Assembly: GCF_023023025.1 (NCBI RefSeq)
Contig: NZ_CP095481.1
Span: forward strand, 7,949,001-8,013,000
Direction of reading: 5' to 3'
Source of the DNA: Amycolatopsis sp. WQ 127309
GTDB taxonomy: Bacteria > Actinomycetota > Actinomycetes > Mycobacteriales > Pseudonocardiaceae
Length of the DNA stretch: 64,000 nucleotides
How positions within the stretch are numbered: the first letter of the stretch is position 1; every line of letters starts with the position of its first letter. Positions 44,001-51,388 of the stretch are shown piece after piece. The notes beneath the pieces are model-generated. The model did no database searches and was not told the origin of the DNA. It was given only the letters and a program-made list of their open reading frames with translations. A program made the translations under genes and the position numbers.

Positions 44001-45379
44001 TGATGGGCTTCGCCGAGCAGGCGGCGCCCGGCCGCCGCGCGGTCGCGGTGCACGACGTCCGGCTGAACCAGTGGATCACCGCGATCCCGGCGGTCACCGT
44101 GCCGGTGCACGTCGTGCCCCGAGGTCATGACCGCGTGTTCGCCGCACTGGGCAGCTACTCCCAGGCCGTCGTCGAGCTGGCCGGGTCCTATCCGGCCGGC
44201 GGCCCCGCGCCGTGGCGCTTCCCGGCGTCGGCCGAGGAAGTCCCCGAGACCCAGGCCCGCGAGCTGTACGACGACCGCTGGATGTTCCACGGCCCGCGCT
44301 TCCAGGGCGTCACCGAGCTGACCGCCGTCGGCGACCGGCACGTCCGCGCCGTGCTCACCACCCCGGCCGCGCCCGGCGCACTGCTGGACAACGTCGGCCA
44401 GGTGCTCGGCTACTGGATCATGTCCCGGCTGCCGGAACGCACCACCGTCTTCCCGGTCGCGATGCGCGAGATCCGGTTCCACGGCCCGCACCCGGCGCCG
44501 GGGGAGCGGCTGGAGTGCCTGGTCAAGATCACGTCACTGACCGGCGAGTTCCTCGACGCCGACATGCAGCTCGTCCACAACGGGCAGGTCTGGGCCGAGT
44601 TCACCGGCTGGCGCGACCGCCGGTTCGACAGCAACCCGGAGATCCGCCAGGCCGACCGGACGCCCGAGCGTTCGACGCTGTCGAAGGAACAACCCGGGGG
44701 CTGGGCGCTGGTGCACGAACAGTGGCCGGACCTGGCGACGCGCGAGCTGATCATGCGCAACTACCTCGCCGGACCGGACCGCGGCGCCTACGACCGGCGC
44801 CCGCCGCGCGGCCGCCGCCAGTGGCTGCTCGGCCGGATCGCGGCGAAGGACGCCGTCCGCCAGTTCCTCTGGGCGCACGGCGAACCCGAGATGTTCCCGG
44901 CCGAGCTGAGCATCGGCAACGACGACGCGGGCCGCCCCCACGCGACCGGCGCGTACGGCCGGGAGCTGCCGGAGGTGACGATCTCGGTGGCCCACCGCGC
45001 CGAGGCCGGCGTGGCGATCGCGCGGTTCGGCCCGTGCGGGATCGACGTCGAAGAGGTCGCGCCGCGCGCGGAGTCTACTGTGGACGCGGCGTTCGGGCCG
45101 GCCGAACGGGCGCTGTTCGCGGGCCAGGAGGGCGATCCGGACGTCTGGTTCGCCCGGTTCTGGACCGCGAAGGAAGCCGTCGCGAAACTACGCGGCACCG
45201 GGCTGCGGGGGGAGCCCCGCGACTTCGAAGTCGTCGCCGCTTCCCCGGAAGCGCTGACCGTCCGGGTGGCCGGGCACGACCACCACGTCCGCTGCACCGA
45301 GACCGCGAACCTGCCGGGCGCACCGCCGCGCCGGTACGTCGTGGCCTGGACCGAGGAGACGAAGGAGACTGCGGAATGA
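41078..45379 (+). CDS. Pfa-like lipid synthase second subunit: KS-AT-DH-phosphopantetheinyl transferase
   Basis: A 1,433-residue partner synthase. It starts with a ketosynthase (about 1-450; Cys209 in DAACASSLIAVD, His in EAHGTATPAG and IGHTMPAAG, so it has all three catalytic residues and is not a decarboxylating chain-length factor). An acyltransferase follows (about 545-880; Ser619 in AGHSLGEW), then a dehydratase-type double hot dog (about 925-1220; His948 in YLLDHCFF and Asp in LLDNVGQVLGYW), then a phosphopantetheinyl transferase (about 1240-1433; GIDVEE with Asp1323, WTAKEAVAKLRGTGL). The fused transferase could load the ACPs of both proteins and of the next gene. ATG at 41078; a GTG at 41069 overlapping the previous stop is an alternative. 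Its stop overlaps the ACP gene (ATGA). Confidence 0.88.
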   Translation: MPDPVAIVGMSVLLPGAPDLDTYWRNLVGGVDAITEVPPEKWDSAHYAPDAERRADRIYCRRGGFVDELAEVDVTGFGIMPNSIPATEPDQLIALRVAAQALADAGGPDRLPADRSRVGVILGRGGYLTPGLVRLDQRVRTASQLVRTLGELLPELDADRLDAVRQAFTDQLGPEAPESAIGLVPNLAASRLANRLDLRGPAYTVDAACASSLIAVDHAVRELASGRCDVVLAGGVHHCHDITFWSVFTQLGALSPSERIRPFHRDADGVLIGEGTGVVVLKRLVDAQRDGDRVYAVVTGTGVASDGRTASLANPDSGGQVRAVRQAWAAAGLDPRDPDSLGLLEAHGTATPAGDAAELTTLAEVFGQAGSAVLGSVKSMIGHTMPAAGVAGLVKAALAVHHGVLLPTLHCDDPNPALDKTRFSTLDTARPWNAAVRRAGVNAFGFGGINAHVVLEQAPDRAAPVVVREAERVLRLAAPTVEALRDVLSGPDRSVLTAPEGTGPVRLGIVDPTEKRLALARKAVGRGRPWRGRNDVWFADKPLLGPGGGKLAFVFPGLEAELALNCGDVARHFGLPWQHSDAAVGDVGRQGAAVFELGRLLEAALRRMGVTPDAVAGHSLGEWTAMAAAGMHATDEVDAFLAGFDPDSLVVPGLAFAAIGAPATQVLAELAGRDDVVLSHDNSPNQAMVCGPAAAVDALVGRFRSAGVVSQVLPFRSGFHTPMLRPYLGPIRAAADGFTLHPPRVPIWSATTVSEYPAAEADVRALFVRHLLEPVRFRPLAETLHAAGFRAFVQVGAGQLGSLIGDTLHGEDHLVVAAHSPHRPGLAQLLRVATALWAEGASLDGTALPGQTRAATRKAVKLDLGGHVITLDDRTRAQVGARLAQGSTVDVLAGKGPIAAEFAALLQDTANLASTVLGGRKTTTTSSPIELRTTLDVSVDTMPYLLDHCFFKQPPRADPGDRWPVVPATTVIDHLMGFAEQAAPGRRAVAVHDVRLNQWITAIPAVTVPVHVVPRGHDRVFAALGSYSQAVVELAGSYPAGGPAPWRFPASAEEVPETQARELYDDRWMFHGPRFQGVTELTAVGDRHVRAVLTTPAAPGALLDNVGQVLGYWIMSRLPERTTVFPVAMREIRFHGPHPAPGERLECLVKITSLTGEFLDADMQLVHNGQVWAEFTGWRDRRFDSNPEIRQADRTPERSTLSKEQPGGWALVHEQWPDLATRELIMRNYLAGPDRGAYDRRPPRGRRQWLLGRIAAKDAVRQFLWAHGEPEMFPAELSIGNDDAGRPHATGAYGRELPEVTISVAHRAEAGVAIARFGPCGIDVEEVAPRAESTVDAAFGPAERALFAGQEGDPDVWFARFWTAKEAVAKLRGTGLRGEPRDFEVVAASPEALTVRVAGHDHHVRCTETANLPGAPPRRYVVAWTEETKETAE

Positions 45380-45681
45380 GCATCGAGACGACGGCCACCG
45401 GCGAGGCGGCGGTGCTCGCTCAGCTCGGCGGAATGCTGCGTGAGCTGCTCGAGGAGTACGGCCTCGACGACGCCGAGATCACCATGGACACCACGTTCCA
45501 CGACGACCTCGAGCTGGAGAGCGTCGACCTCGTGGCGCTGTCCGGGCAGCTGCGCGAGCACTACGGCGAGCGCGTCAACTTCGCGACGTTCATCGCCGAG
45601 CGCGACCTCGACGAGATCATCGCGCTGACCGTCGGCGAGCTGGTCCGGTACATCGTCGCCTCGCTGCGGGACCGGCCGTGA
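45376..45681 (+). CDS. Free-standing acyl carrier protein
   Basis: A 101-residue carrier protein. The phosphopantetheine attachment site is Ser49 in DDLELESVDLVAL, preceded by an acidic helix (LRELLEEYGLDDAEI) and followed by ERVNFATFIAERDLDEIIAL. It differs clearly from the three ACPs in the synthase, so it may accept the finished chain or carry a starter unit for the hydrolase or glycosyltransferase that follow. It overlaps both neighbours by 4 bp, making it part of the coupled operon. Confidence 0.9.
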   Translation: MSIETTATGEAAVLAQLGGMLRELLEEYGLDDAEITMDTTFHDDLELESVDLVALSGQLREHYGERVNFATFIAERDLDEIIALTVGELVRYIVASLRDRP

Positions 45682-46484
45682 GCCGGATCCGGGCGGGCGA
45701 GCTGGACGTCCACGTCCAGCGCTTGACCCCCGACGTCCCGCTCGACGGCGACGCGCCGATCGTGGTGTGCGTCCACGGTCTGCTCACCGACAGCCTCGCC
45801 AGCTACTACTTCACCCTCGGGCCCGCCTTCGCCGAACGCGGCCTCGACGTGCTGATGTACGACCTGCGCGGGCACGGCCGCACGACCCGGCCGGCGAGCG
45901 GCTACCACCTCGAATCGTTCGTCGTCGACCTGGTCGACGTCCTCGACGCGCTCGGGATCACCCGGCCGGTGCACGTGATCGGCAACTCGTTCGGCGGCTC
46001 GGTGGCCTTCGGGCTGGCCGCCGCCCGGCCCGACCGCGTCGCCAGCGTCATCGCCATCGAGGCCGAGCCGCCGACGGCGGCGTGGACGCGGCACATGGCC
46101 GACGGCCTCGCCGACGCGAAGACCCGCCTCGCCATCGACGAGGTGATCGGCTGGATCAAGGACAACCACGGCGCGCACACCGCGCGGCTGTCCAAGGCGG
46201 CCAACCGGATCCTCCAGACGACCACGATGGCCGACGACATCCCGCGCAGCGCGACCATCAACGCGGACCTCTCGGACGTCCACTGTCCGGTGTTCGCCCT
46301 CTTCGGCGGCGATTCGGGGCTGGCGGCGCAGGTGCCGCACTTCGAGGAGCACCTCGACCACTGCCGCACCGTCGTGCTGCCCGACCAGGGGCACTCGGTG
46401 CTGGTCGAGCGGACCGCCGAGACCATCGAGCTGATCTTCGACTGGGTCCGCGACGTCTCCCGGCTCCCGGCCCGGGTGCGGTAG
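45678..46484 (+). CDS. Alpha/beta hydrolase (probable chain-release enzyme)
   Basis: A 268-residue alpha/beta hydrolase with an intact triad: nucleophile Ser104 in GNSFGGS, Asp near residue 212 (FGGDSG) and His239 in PDQGHSV; the oxyanion loop is CVHGLLTDS. There is no signal peptide. In a synthase operon lacking a thioesterase domain it is the natural candidate to release or transfer the acyl chain, but other esterase activities are possible. GTG start overlapping the ACP stop; its own stop overlaps the glycosyltransferase start by one base. Confidence 0.85.
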   Translation: MSRIRAGELDVHVQRLTPDVPLDGDAPIVVCVHGLLTDSLASYYFTLGPAFAERGLDVLMYDLRGHGRTTRPASGYHLESFVVDLVDVLDALGITRPVHVIGNSFGGSVAFGLAAARPDRVASVIAIEAEPPTAAWTRHMADGLADAKTRLAIDEVIGWIKDNHGAHTARLSKAANRILQTTTMADDIPRSATINADLSDVHCPVFALFGGDSGLAAQVPHFEEHLDHCRTVVLPDQGHSVLVERTAETIELIFDWVRDVSRLPARVR

Positions 46485-47647
46485 TGGCCCGGTACCTGTT
46501 CGTCGTCCCGCCGCTGGTCGGGCACGTCAACCCGGCCGCCGGGGTGGCCGCCGAGCTCACCGCGCGCGGCCACGAGGTCGCCTGGGCCGGGCACGACGAG
46601 CTGCTGTGGCACCTGGCCGGCCCGGACGCGCTCGTGTTCTCGTGCGCGCTGCCGCCGGACGCGCCGGAGCGCCCGCCCGAGCTGAAGGGGCCCGCCGCGC
46701 TGCGGTTCCTCTGGCAGGACTTCCTCGTCCCGCTGGCCGACGCGATGGCGCCCGGGGTCGCCGCGGCCATCGACGCTTTCGGACCGCACGTGGTCGTCGC
46801 CGACCAGCAGGCCCTCGCCGGCGGCCTGCTCGCCGACGCGCGCGGCCTGCCGTGGGTCACCTCCGCGACGACGTCGGCCGAGCTGGTCGACCCGCTCGCG
46901 GGCATGCCGAAGGTCGCGGACTGGGTGGCGGAACTGCTCGACGGCCTGCGCGCGCGGATCGGCGGCGGATCGGCGGATCCCCGGTTCTCACCGCACGGCG
47001 TGCTCGCCTTCACCACCCGCGAGCTGCTCGGCGCGGTCGCGCTGCCACCGAACGTCCGGCTGGTCGGGCCGTCCATCTCCGGCCGGCCGTCCACAACGGA
47101 CTTCCCGTGGGAGTGGCTCGACCCGCCGCGGCCTACGGTGCTCGTCTCGCTCGGCACCGCGAACACCGACGCGGGAACGGGATTCCTCACGTCCACAGTG
47201 GACGCCTTCGCCGGGCGGGAAGCCCGGGCCGTCGTCGTCGACCCGGGCGGGGTGCTCGGCGCCGTCCCGCCGAACGTCCTGGTGCGCCCGCGTGTCCCGC
47301 AGCTGCCGCTGCTCGCGCACGTCGACGCCGTCGTGTGCCACGCGGGGCACAACACCGTCTGCGAGACGCTCTGGCACGGCAAGCCGCTGGTCGTGGCGCC
47401 GATCCGCGACGACCAGCCGATCGTGGCCGCCCAGGTGGTCGCGGCCGGCGCGGGCGTCCGCCTGCGGTTCGGCCGCGCGGACGCCGGCCGCGTCGGCGCG
47501 GCGGTCGACGAGGTGCTGACCGAGCCGTCGTACCGGCGGGCCGCGGAGACGCTGTCGGCGTCCTTCCACGCCGCGGGCGGCAGCCCGGCCGCGGCGGGAC
47601 ACCTGGAACAGCTGGCGCTGGAGAGCCTGGCGCACCTGCGGCCCTGA
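46484..47647 (+). CDS. UGT/MGT-type glycosyltransferase (GT1)
   Basis: A 387-residue GT-B enzyme. The N-terminal acceptor domain opens VARYLFVVPPLVGHVNPAAGVAAEL, a GT1 signature. The C-terminal donor domain has VLVSLGTANTDA and the nucleotide-sugar motif VCHAGHNTVCETLWHGKP followed by VVAPIRDDQPIVA. Such enzymes glycosylate polyketides, sterols and carotenoid or lipid alcohols. As the last gene of the coupled operon it implies a glycosylated product. GTG at 46484 overlaps the preceding TAG; no separate ribosome site is visible. Confidence 0.9.
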   Translation: MARYLFVVPPLVGHVNPAAGVAAELTARGHEVAWAGHDELLWHLAGPDALVFSCALPPDAPERPPELKGPAALRFLWQDFLVPLADAMAPGVAAAIDAFGPHVVVADQQALAGGLLADARGLPWVTSATTSAELVDPLAGMPKVADWVAELLDGLRARIGGGSADPRFSPHGVLAFTTRELLGAVALPPNVRLVGPSISGRPSTTDFPWEWLDPPRPTVLVSLGTANTDAGTGFLTSTVDAFAGREARAVVVDPGGVLGAVPPNVLVRPRVPQLPLLAHVDAVVCHAGHNTVCETLWHGKPLVVAPIRDDQPIVAAQVVAAGAGVRLRFGRADAGRVGAAVDEVLTEPSYRRAAETLSASFHAAGGSPAAAGHLEQLALESLAHLRP

Positions 47648-47694
47648 AATTTTGTGGGTTACTTCGAAAAATCATCCGGGTTACCGTGCTCGGC

Positions 47695-48150
47695 ATGACA
47701 GTTTCCGTGTGCACGGCCGAGGAAGTCCCGCAGCTCGTGGCGTCGGCGGCGGGGTTGTTCGCCGAAGACGGCGGCCGCCACGACCCGGCCATGGACGTCG
47801 GCTGGCCCGCCCGTGAGGGTGAGTCCTACTACGCCGCGCTCGTCGAGGATCCGGCCGTCCTCTGCCTGCTGGTCCCCGGTGGCGGTGGCCACCTGGTGGG
47901 GCGGCTGTGCCGGCCGAACCCGCTGCGGCCGGGCGTGGTGACGGCGGAGCTGGAGAGCCTGCGGGTCGACGCCGGGCACCGGCGTGCCGGGATCGGCGCC
48001 GAACTCGTGGCCGCCTTCTTCGCCTGGGCGCGGGAAAACGGGGCGACCGAGACGAGGGTCAAGGCCTTCGCCGCCAACGAGGGCGCGCTGGAGTTCTACC
48101 GGGCGCAGGGCTTCGAGCCGTTCGAGGTGACCCTGCGGCGGACCGTCTGA
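47695..48150 (+). CDS. GNAT family N-acetyltransferase
   Basis: A 151-residue acetyltransferase. The acetyl-CoA site is ELESLRVDAGHRRAGIGAEL (motif A, R-x-x-G-x-G/A), followed by the C-terminal FAANEGALEFYRAQGFEP. The substrate, a small amine or a protein N terminus, is unknown. TACCGT lies seven bases before the ATG and there is no ribosome site, so it seems to be leaderless and independent of the synthase operon that ends 47 bases upstream. Confidence 0.88.
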   Translation: MTVSVCTAEEVPQLVASAAGLFAEDGGRHDPAMDVGWPAREGESYYAALVEDPAVLCLLVPGGGGHLVGRLCRPNPLRPGVVTAELESLRVDAGHRRAGIGAELVAAFFAWARENGATETRVKAFAANEGALEFYRAQGFEPFEVTLRRTV

Positions 48151-48270
48151 GCCACGACCAGGCCGTTCTCGAGCCGCCGCCGGGTCACCGGAACGAGTGA
48201 CGATCCACAGTGGACCCCGCGTCCGGTGCTCGCGCGCACTAGCTTGGGAGGCCGAGCGAGGGAGGGTGCC

Positions 48271-50307
48271 ATGACGGCCACCGCGGAGGTCGCCCACGAG
48301 CCGGCGCCCGCGCAGCTGAGCAAGGGCCGGGTCAACGCCGTCTTCGGCGCGGTGCTGCTCGGCATGCTGCTGGCCGCGCTCGACCAGACCATCGTCGGCA
48401 CCGCGCTGCCCACCATCGTCGGCGACCTCGGGGGCGCCGGGCACCTGTCCTGGGTCGTCACGTCCTACCTGCTGGCCGAGACGATCATGACGGTCGTCGT
48501 CGGCAAGCTCGGCGACCTGTTCGGCCGCAAGCTGATGTTCCAGCTGTCGGTGGTCGTCTTCGGCATCGGCTCGTTCTGCGCCGGGTTCGCCGACAGCATG
48601 GTCTGGCTGATCGTCTGGCGCGCGGTGCAGGGCCTCGGCGGCGGCGGGCTGATGGTCACCTCGACCGCGCTCATCGCCGACGTCGTCCCGCTGCGCGAAC
48701 GCGGCAAGTACCAGGGTGTGCTCGGCTCGGTGTTCGGCGTGGTGACCGTGGCCGGCCCGATGCTCGGCGGGTTCTTCGTCGACCACCTGTCCTGGCGCTG
48801 GGCGTTCTACGTCAACATCCCGCTGGTCATCGTGGTGCTGATCGTCGCGTCCTCGGCGATGCCGAACGCGCGCGCCGCGGTCAAGCCGGTGATCGACTAC
48901 CTCGGCATCCTGCTCATCGGCCTCGCCGCGACCGGGCTGACGCTCGTCACCAGCTGGGGCGGGACCCAGTACGCGTGGGGGTCGCCGACGATCATCGGGA
49001 TGGCGATCGGCTCGGTGGTGCTGCTGGGCGCGTTCGTCTTCGTGGAGCTGAGAGCCGCGGAACCGATGCTGCCGATGCGGCTGTTCCGGAACCCGGTGTT
49101 CACCGTCGGCGGGATCATGAGCTTCGTCGTCGGCTTCGCGATGCTCGGCGCGCTGTCCTACCTGCCGACGTACATGCAGTACGTCCAGGGCACGTCGGCG
49201 ACGACGTCGGGGGTGCGGCTGCTGCCGATGGTGCTGGCGCTGCTGGTGGCGTCGATCGCCGCGGGCAACGCCGTCAGCAAGACCGGGCGGTACAAGATCT
49301 TCCCGCTGGTCGGCGCCGCGGGGATGACGATCGGGCTGTACCTGCTCTCGCGGCTCGACACCGACACCGGCTTCTGGGAGGCGTCGGCCTACATGGCCGT
49401 GCTCGGCTTCGGCATCGGGCTGGGCATGCAGGTGCTGACCATCGCCGTGCAGAACACCGTCGACTACGCCGACCTCGGCGTCGCCACCTCGGGCGTGACG
49501 TTCCTGCGATCGATCGGCAGCTCGTTCGGCGCGGCGATCTTCGGGACGGTGTACGCGAACCAGCTCGCGCCGAACCTGGCCGCCGCGGCGGCCGCCCATC
49601 CGCTGCCACCCGGCGTCGACCCGCGCGTGACGCAGATCCCGAGCGCGCTGCACGCGCTGCCGGACGCGGTGTCGGCGCCGGTGATCCAGGCCTACAGCGA
49701 CTCGCTGCACGTCGTGTTCCTCGCCGCCGCGCCGGTCGGCCTGGTCGCGTTCGCGCTGGCGTTCTTCCTCAAGGAGGTGCCGCTGCGCGACACCGCGCGC
49801 GCCGCGGCGCCCGACCTCGGCGACGGCTTCGCGATGCCGGAGGCCCGCACGGACGACCGCGAGCTGGAACGCGCCGTCGCGACGCTCTTCTTCCGCGAGC
49901 GCCGCAAGGTCGCCCCGGCGATCGTCGAACGCGCCGGCAGCGACCTCGACGAGGGCGGCATCTGGTGCCTGCTGCAGGTCCACCTGCGGGAACGCCGCGG
50001 CGAGCCGGCCACGCTCCGGGCGATCGGCGAGCACTTCGGCGTCCCGGCACCGGTGCTGGAACCGGCGTTCAACCGCCTGGAGCTGACCGGCCACCTGCGC
50101 TACAACGCGGGCTGGGCCCTCACCGACGCAGGCCGCGAGGAGTTCGCCAAGGTGGTCCGGGCGTGGCACGACTGGCTGGCGTCCCGCCTCGGCGACTGGG
50201 GCACGGGCGACCGGGCCGAACTGGACGCGGCGATCGGCCGGGTGGCCACCCGCCTGCTGGACCAGAGCACGGAGGTCCGCGCCTACGGCCGCCACGCCCT
50301 GGCCTGA
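48271..50307 (+). CDS. DHA2-type MFS exporter fused to a C-terminal winged-helix domain
   Basis: A 678-residue fusion. Residues 20-515 form a 14-helix EmrB/QacA-type drug exporter (LDQTIVGTALPTIVGDLGG motif D, GKLGDLFGRKLMF motif A, GVLGSVFGVVTVAGPMLGG motif C). From about 545 a cytoplasmic domain follows with a winged-helix, MarR-like layout (EGGIWCLLQVHLRERRGEP, IGEHFGVPAPVLEPAFNRLE, LTGHLRYNAGWALTDAGRE). The frame is continuous. The domain may act as a regulator or as a gate responsive to ligand. ATG with GGAGGG upstream. Being next to the lipid synthase operon it might export the product, but this is only positional. Confidence 0.9.
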   Translation: MTATAEVAHEPAPAQLSKGRVNAVFGAVLLGMLLAALDQTIVGTALPTIVGDLGGAGHLSWVVTSYLLAETIMTVVVGKLGDLFGRKLMFQLSVVVFGIGSFCAGFADSMVWLIVWRAVQGLGGGGLMVTSTALIADVVPLRERGKYQGVLGSVFGVVTVAGPMLGGFFVDHLSWRWAFYVNIPLVIVVLIVASSAMPNARAAVKPVIDYLGILLIGLAATGLTLVTSWGGTQYAWGSPTIIGMAIGSVVLLGAFVFVELRAAEPMLPMRLFRNPVFTVGGIMSFVVGFAMLGALSYLPTYMQYVQGTSATTSGVRLLPMVLALLVASIAAGNAVSKTGRYKIFPLVGAAGMTIGLYLLSRLDTDTGFWEASAYMAVLGFGIGLGMQVLTIAVQNTVDYADLGVATSGVTFLRSIGSSFGAAIFGTVYANQLAPNLAAAAAAHPLPPGVDPRVTQIPSALHALPDAVSAPVIQAYSDSLHVVFLAAAPVGLVAFALAFFLKEVPLRDTARAAAPDLGDGFAMPEARTDDRELERAVATLFFRERRKVAPAIVERAGSDLDEGGIWCLLQVHLRERRGEPATLRAIGEHFGVPAPVLEPAFNRLELTGHLRYNAGWALTDAGREEFAKVVRAWHDWLASRLGDWGTGDRAELDAAIGRVATRLLDQSTEVRAYGRHALA

Positions 50308-50347
50308 CCCGTCACTTTCGAGTGAGGCTTTGCTCCGCAAAGCGGAG

Positions 50348-50404
50348 CTTTCGCTAGGAAAGATGCGTCCAGGCGGCCCTCAGACGCATCTTTCCTAGCG
50401 AAAG
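50348..50404. terminator. 22-bp perfect inverted repeat after the exporter gene
   Basis: Two 22-base arms (50348-50369 and 50383-50404) pair perfectly around a 13-base loop, 40 bases after the exporter stop and upstream of the convergent PHP gene stop. There is no T tract. It can serve both strands. Confidence 0.65.
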
Positions 50405-50449
50405 TGGCGTCCGGACAGTTACCGGAGCGGGGCACTTTCGGGTGACCCG

Positions 50450-50504
50450 GGTGGTCGCTTTCACGTGAAAGTGACCACCTGGGGGCGGCGCTTTCACGTG
50501 AAAG
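50450..50504. repeat. Palindromic repeat pair containing CTTTCACGTGAAAG
   Basis: The 14-base palindrome CTTTCACGTGAAAG occurs at 50458-50471 and 50491-50504, 33 bp apart. The first is extended by flanking GGTGGTC/GACCACC arms (50450-50479) and the second by GGC/GCC. Related half-words ACTTTCGAGTGA and ACTTTCGGGTGA lie at about 50314 and 50434. The second copy ends five bases before the PHP gene stop codon. Confidence 0.8.
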
Positions 50505-50509
50505 TGCCG

Positions 50510-51349
50510 TCAGCGGCGCCAGAAGTCGTGTGGGGTGCGGCCCGGGCGGAAGCCGCAGGACTCCACCAAGGCCGCGGCCGTCGCGAAGCCGTGGCCGACC
50601 AGGCCCGGCTCGTGGGCGTCGCTGCCGAAGGCGACCGCGTCGCCGCCGTCCTCGAACCACCAGCGGACCACTTCGCCCGGCAGCGGCACCTTCGTGTTGA
50701 CCTCCAGTGCGCGTCCGCTGCCGGCCAGGGCGCGCAGCACCGTGCGGAACTCCTCCTCGAAGTCCGCCGCCACGAACGGCGGGCCCTCGCCGGGCCACGA
50801 GCGCAGGGCGTAGTCGATGTGCGCCAGCACGGCGAAGTCCGCCGTGGACTCGACCAGGCCCAGCACCTCCGACAGGTACGCGCGCAGGATCTCGCCGGGC
50901 GGGCGGTCCGACACGATCGTCAGCTCCTGGTGGTGTCCGTTGTCGCCCGGCAGCGAGTGCACCGACCCCAGCACGCGGTCGAACGAGTGGGACGCCAGCA
51001 GCGCGTCGGCGCGGGAGCGGTGCCAGTGCGGCTCGCTCAGCTCCACTCCGGACAGGATCCGCAGGTCCGGGAACCGGTCGCGGCACTCCTCGACCGACGC
51101 CAGGTAGCCCTCGACGTCGAGGTCCGGCGGCTCCAGGACGCCGTCCGGGCGCAGCCGGACCCGGAAGTGGTCCGGCAGCAGCGGGCGGATCGGTTCCGGG
51201 ATCAGCCACGGCGTCAGGTCCGCGTGCTCGGTGAACGCGACCGACGGCAACCCCAGCTCCAGCGCGCGTGCGCACGAGCCGATCATCGACCCGGTGACCG
51301 TGTCCCAGGACCATTCGGTGTGGACGTGGCCGTCCGTCGGCAGACTCAC
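50510..51349 (-). CDS. PHP-domain phosphoesterase (histidinol-phosphatase-like)
   Basis: A 279-residue metal-dependent phosphoesterase. PHP motifs are DGHVHTEWSWD (motif I), VAFTEHADL (II), GVELSEPHW (III), LGSVHSLPGD, AVLAHIDYAL and AFGSDAHEPGLVG (IV), providing the usual trinuclear metal ligands. It resembles HisK-type histidinol phosphatases, but no his gene is near, so other sugar or nucleotide phosphates are possible. The GTG at 51349 places the motif-I histidines at residues 8 and 10. TACGGT lies seven bases upstream, suggesting a leaderless message divergent from the LigD-type gene. Confidence 0.85.
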   Translation of the reverse strand: MSLPTDGHVHTEWSWDTVTGSMIGSCARALELGLPSVAFTEHADLTPWLIPEPIRPLLPDHFRVRLRPDGVLEPPDLDVEGYLASVEECRDRFPDLRILSGVELSEPHWHRSRADALLASHSFDRVLGSVHSLPGDNGHHQELTIVSDRPPGEILRAYLSEVLGLVESTADFAVLAHIDYALRSWPGEGPPFVAADFEEEFRTVLRALAGSGRALEVNTKVPLPGEVVRWWFEDGGDAVAFGSDAHEPGLVGHGFATAAALVESCGFRPGRTPHDFWRR

Positions 51350-51388
51350 CGGACCACCGTAACGCCGGATTTGAGCTAGCGTCTCGGT

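Noticed and set aside
33939-45379. Enediyne polyketide synthase
   Set aside because: Domain types resemble PksE, but the synthase is split in two with a second KS-AT and N-terminal flavin domains, and no enediyne cassette genes are present.
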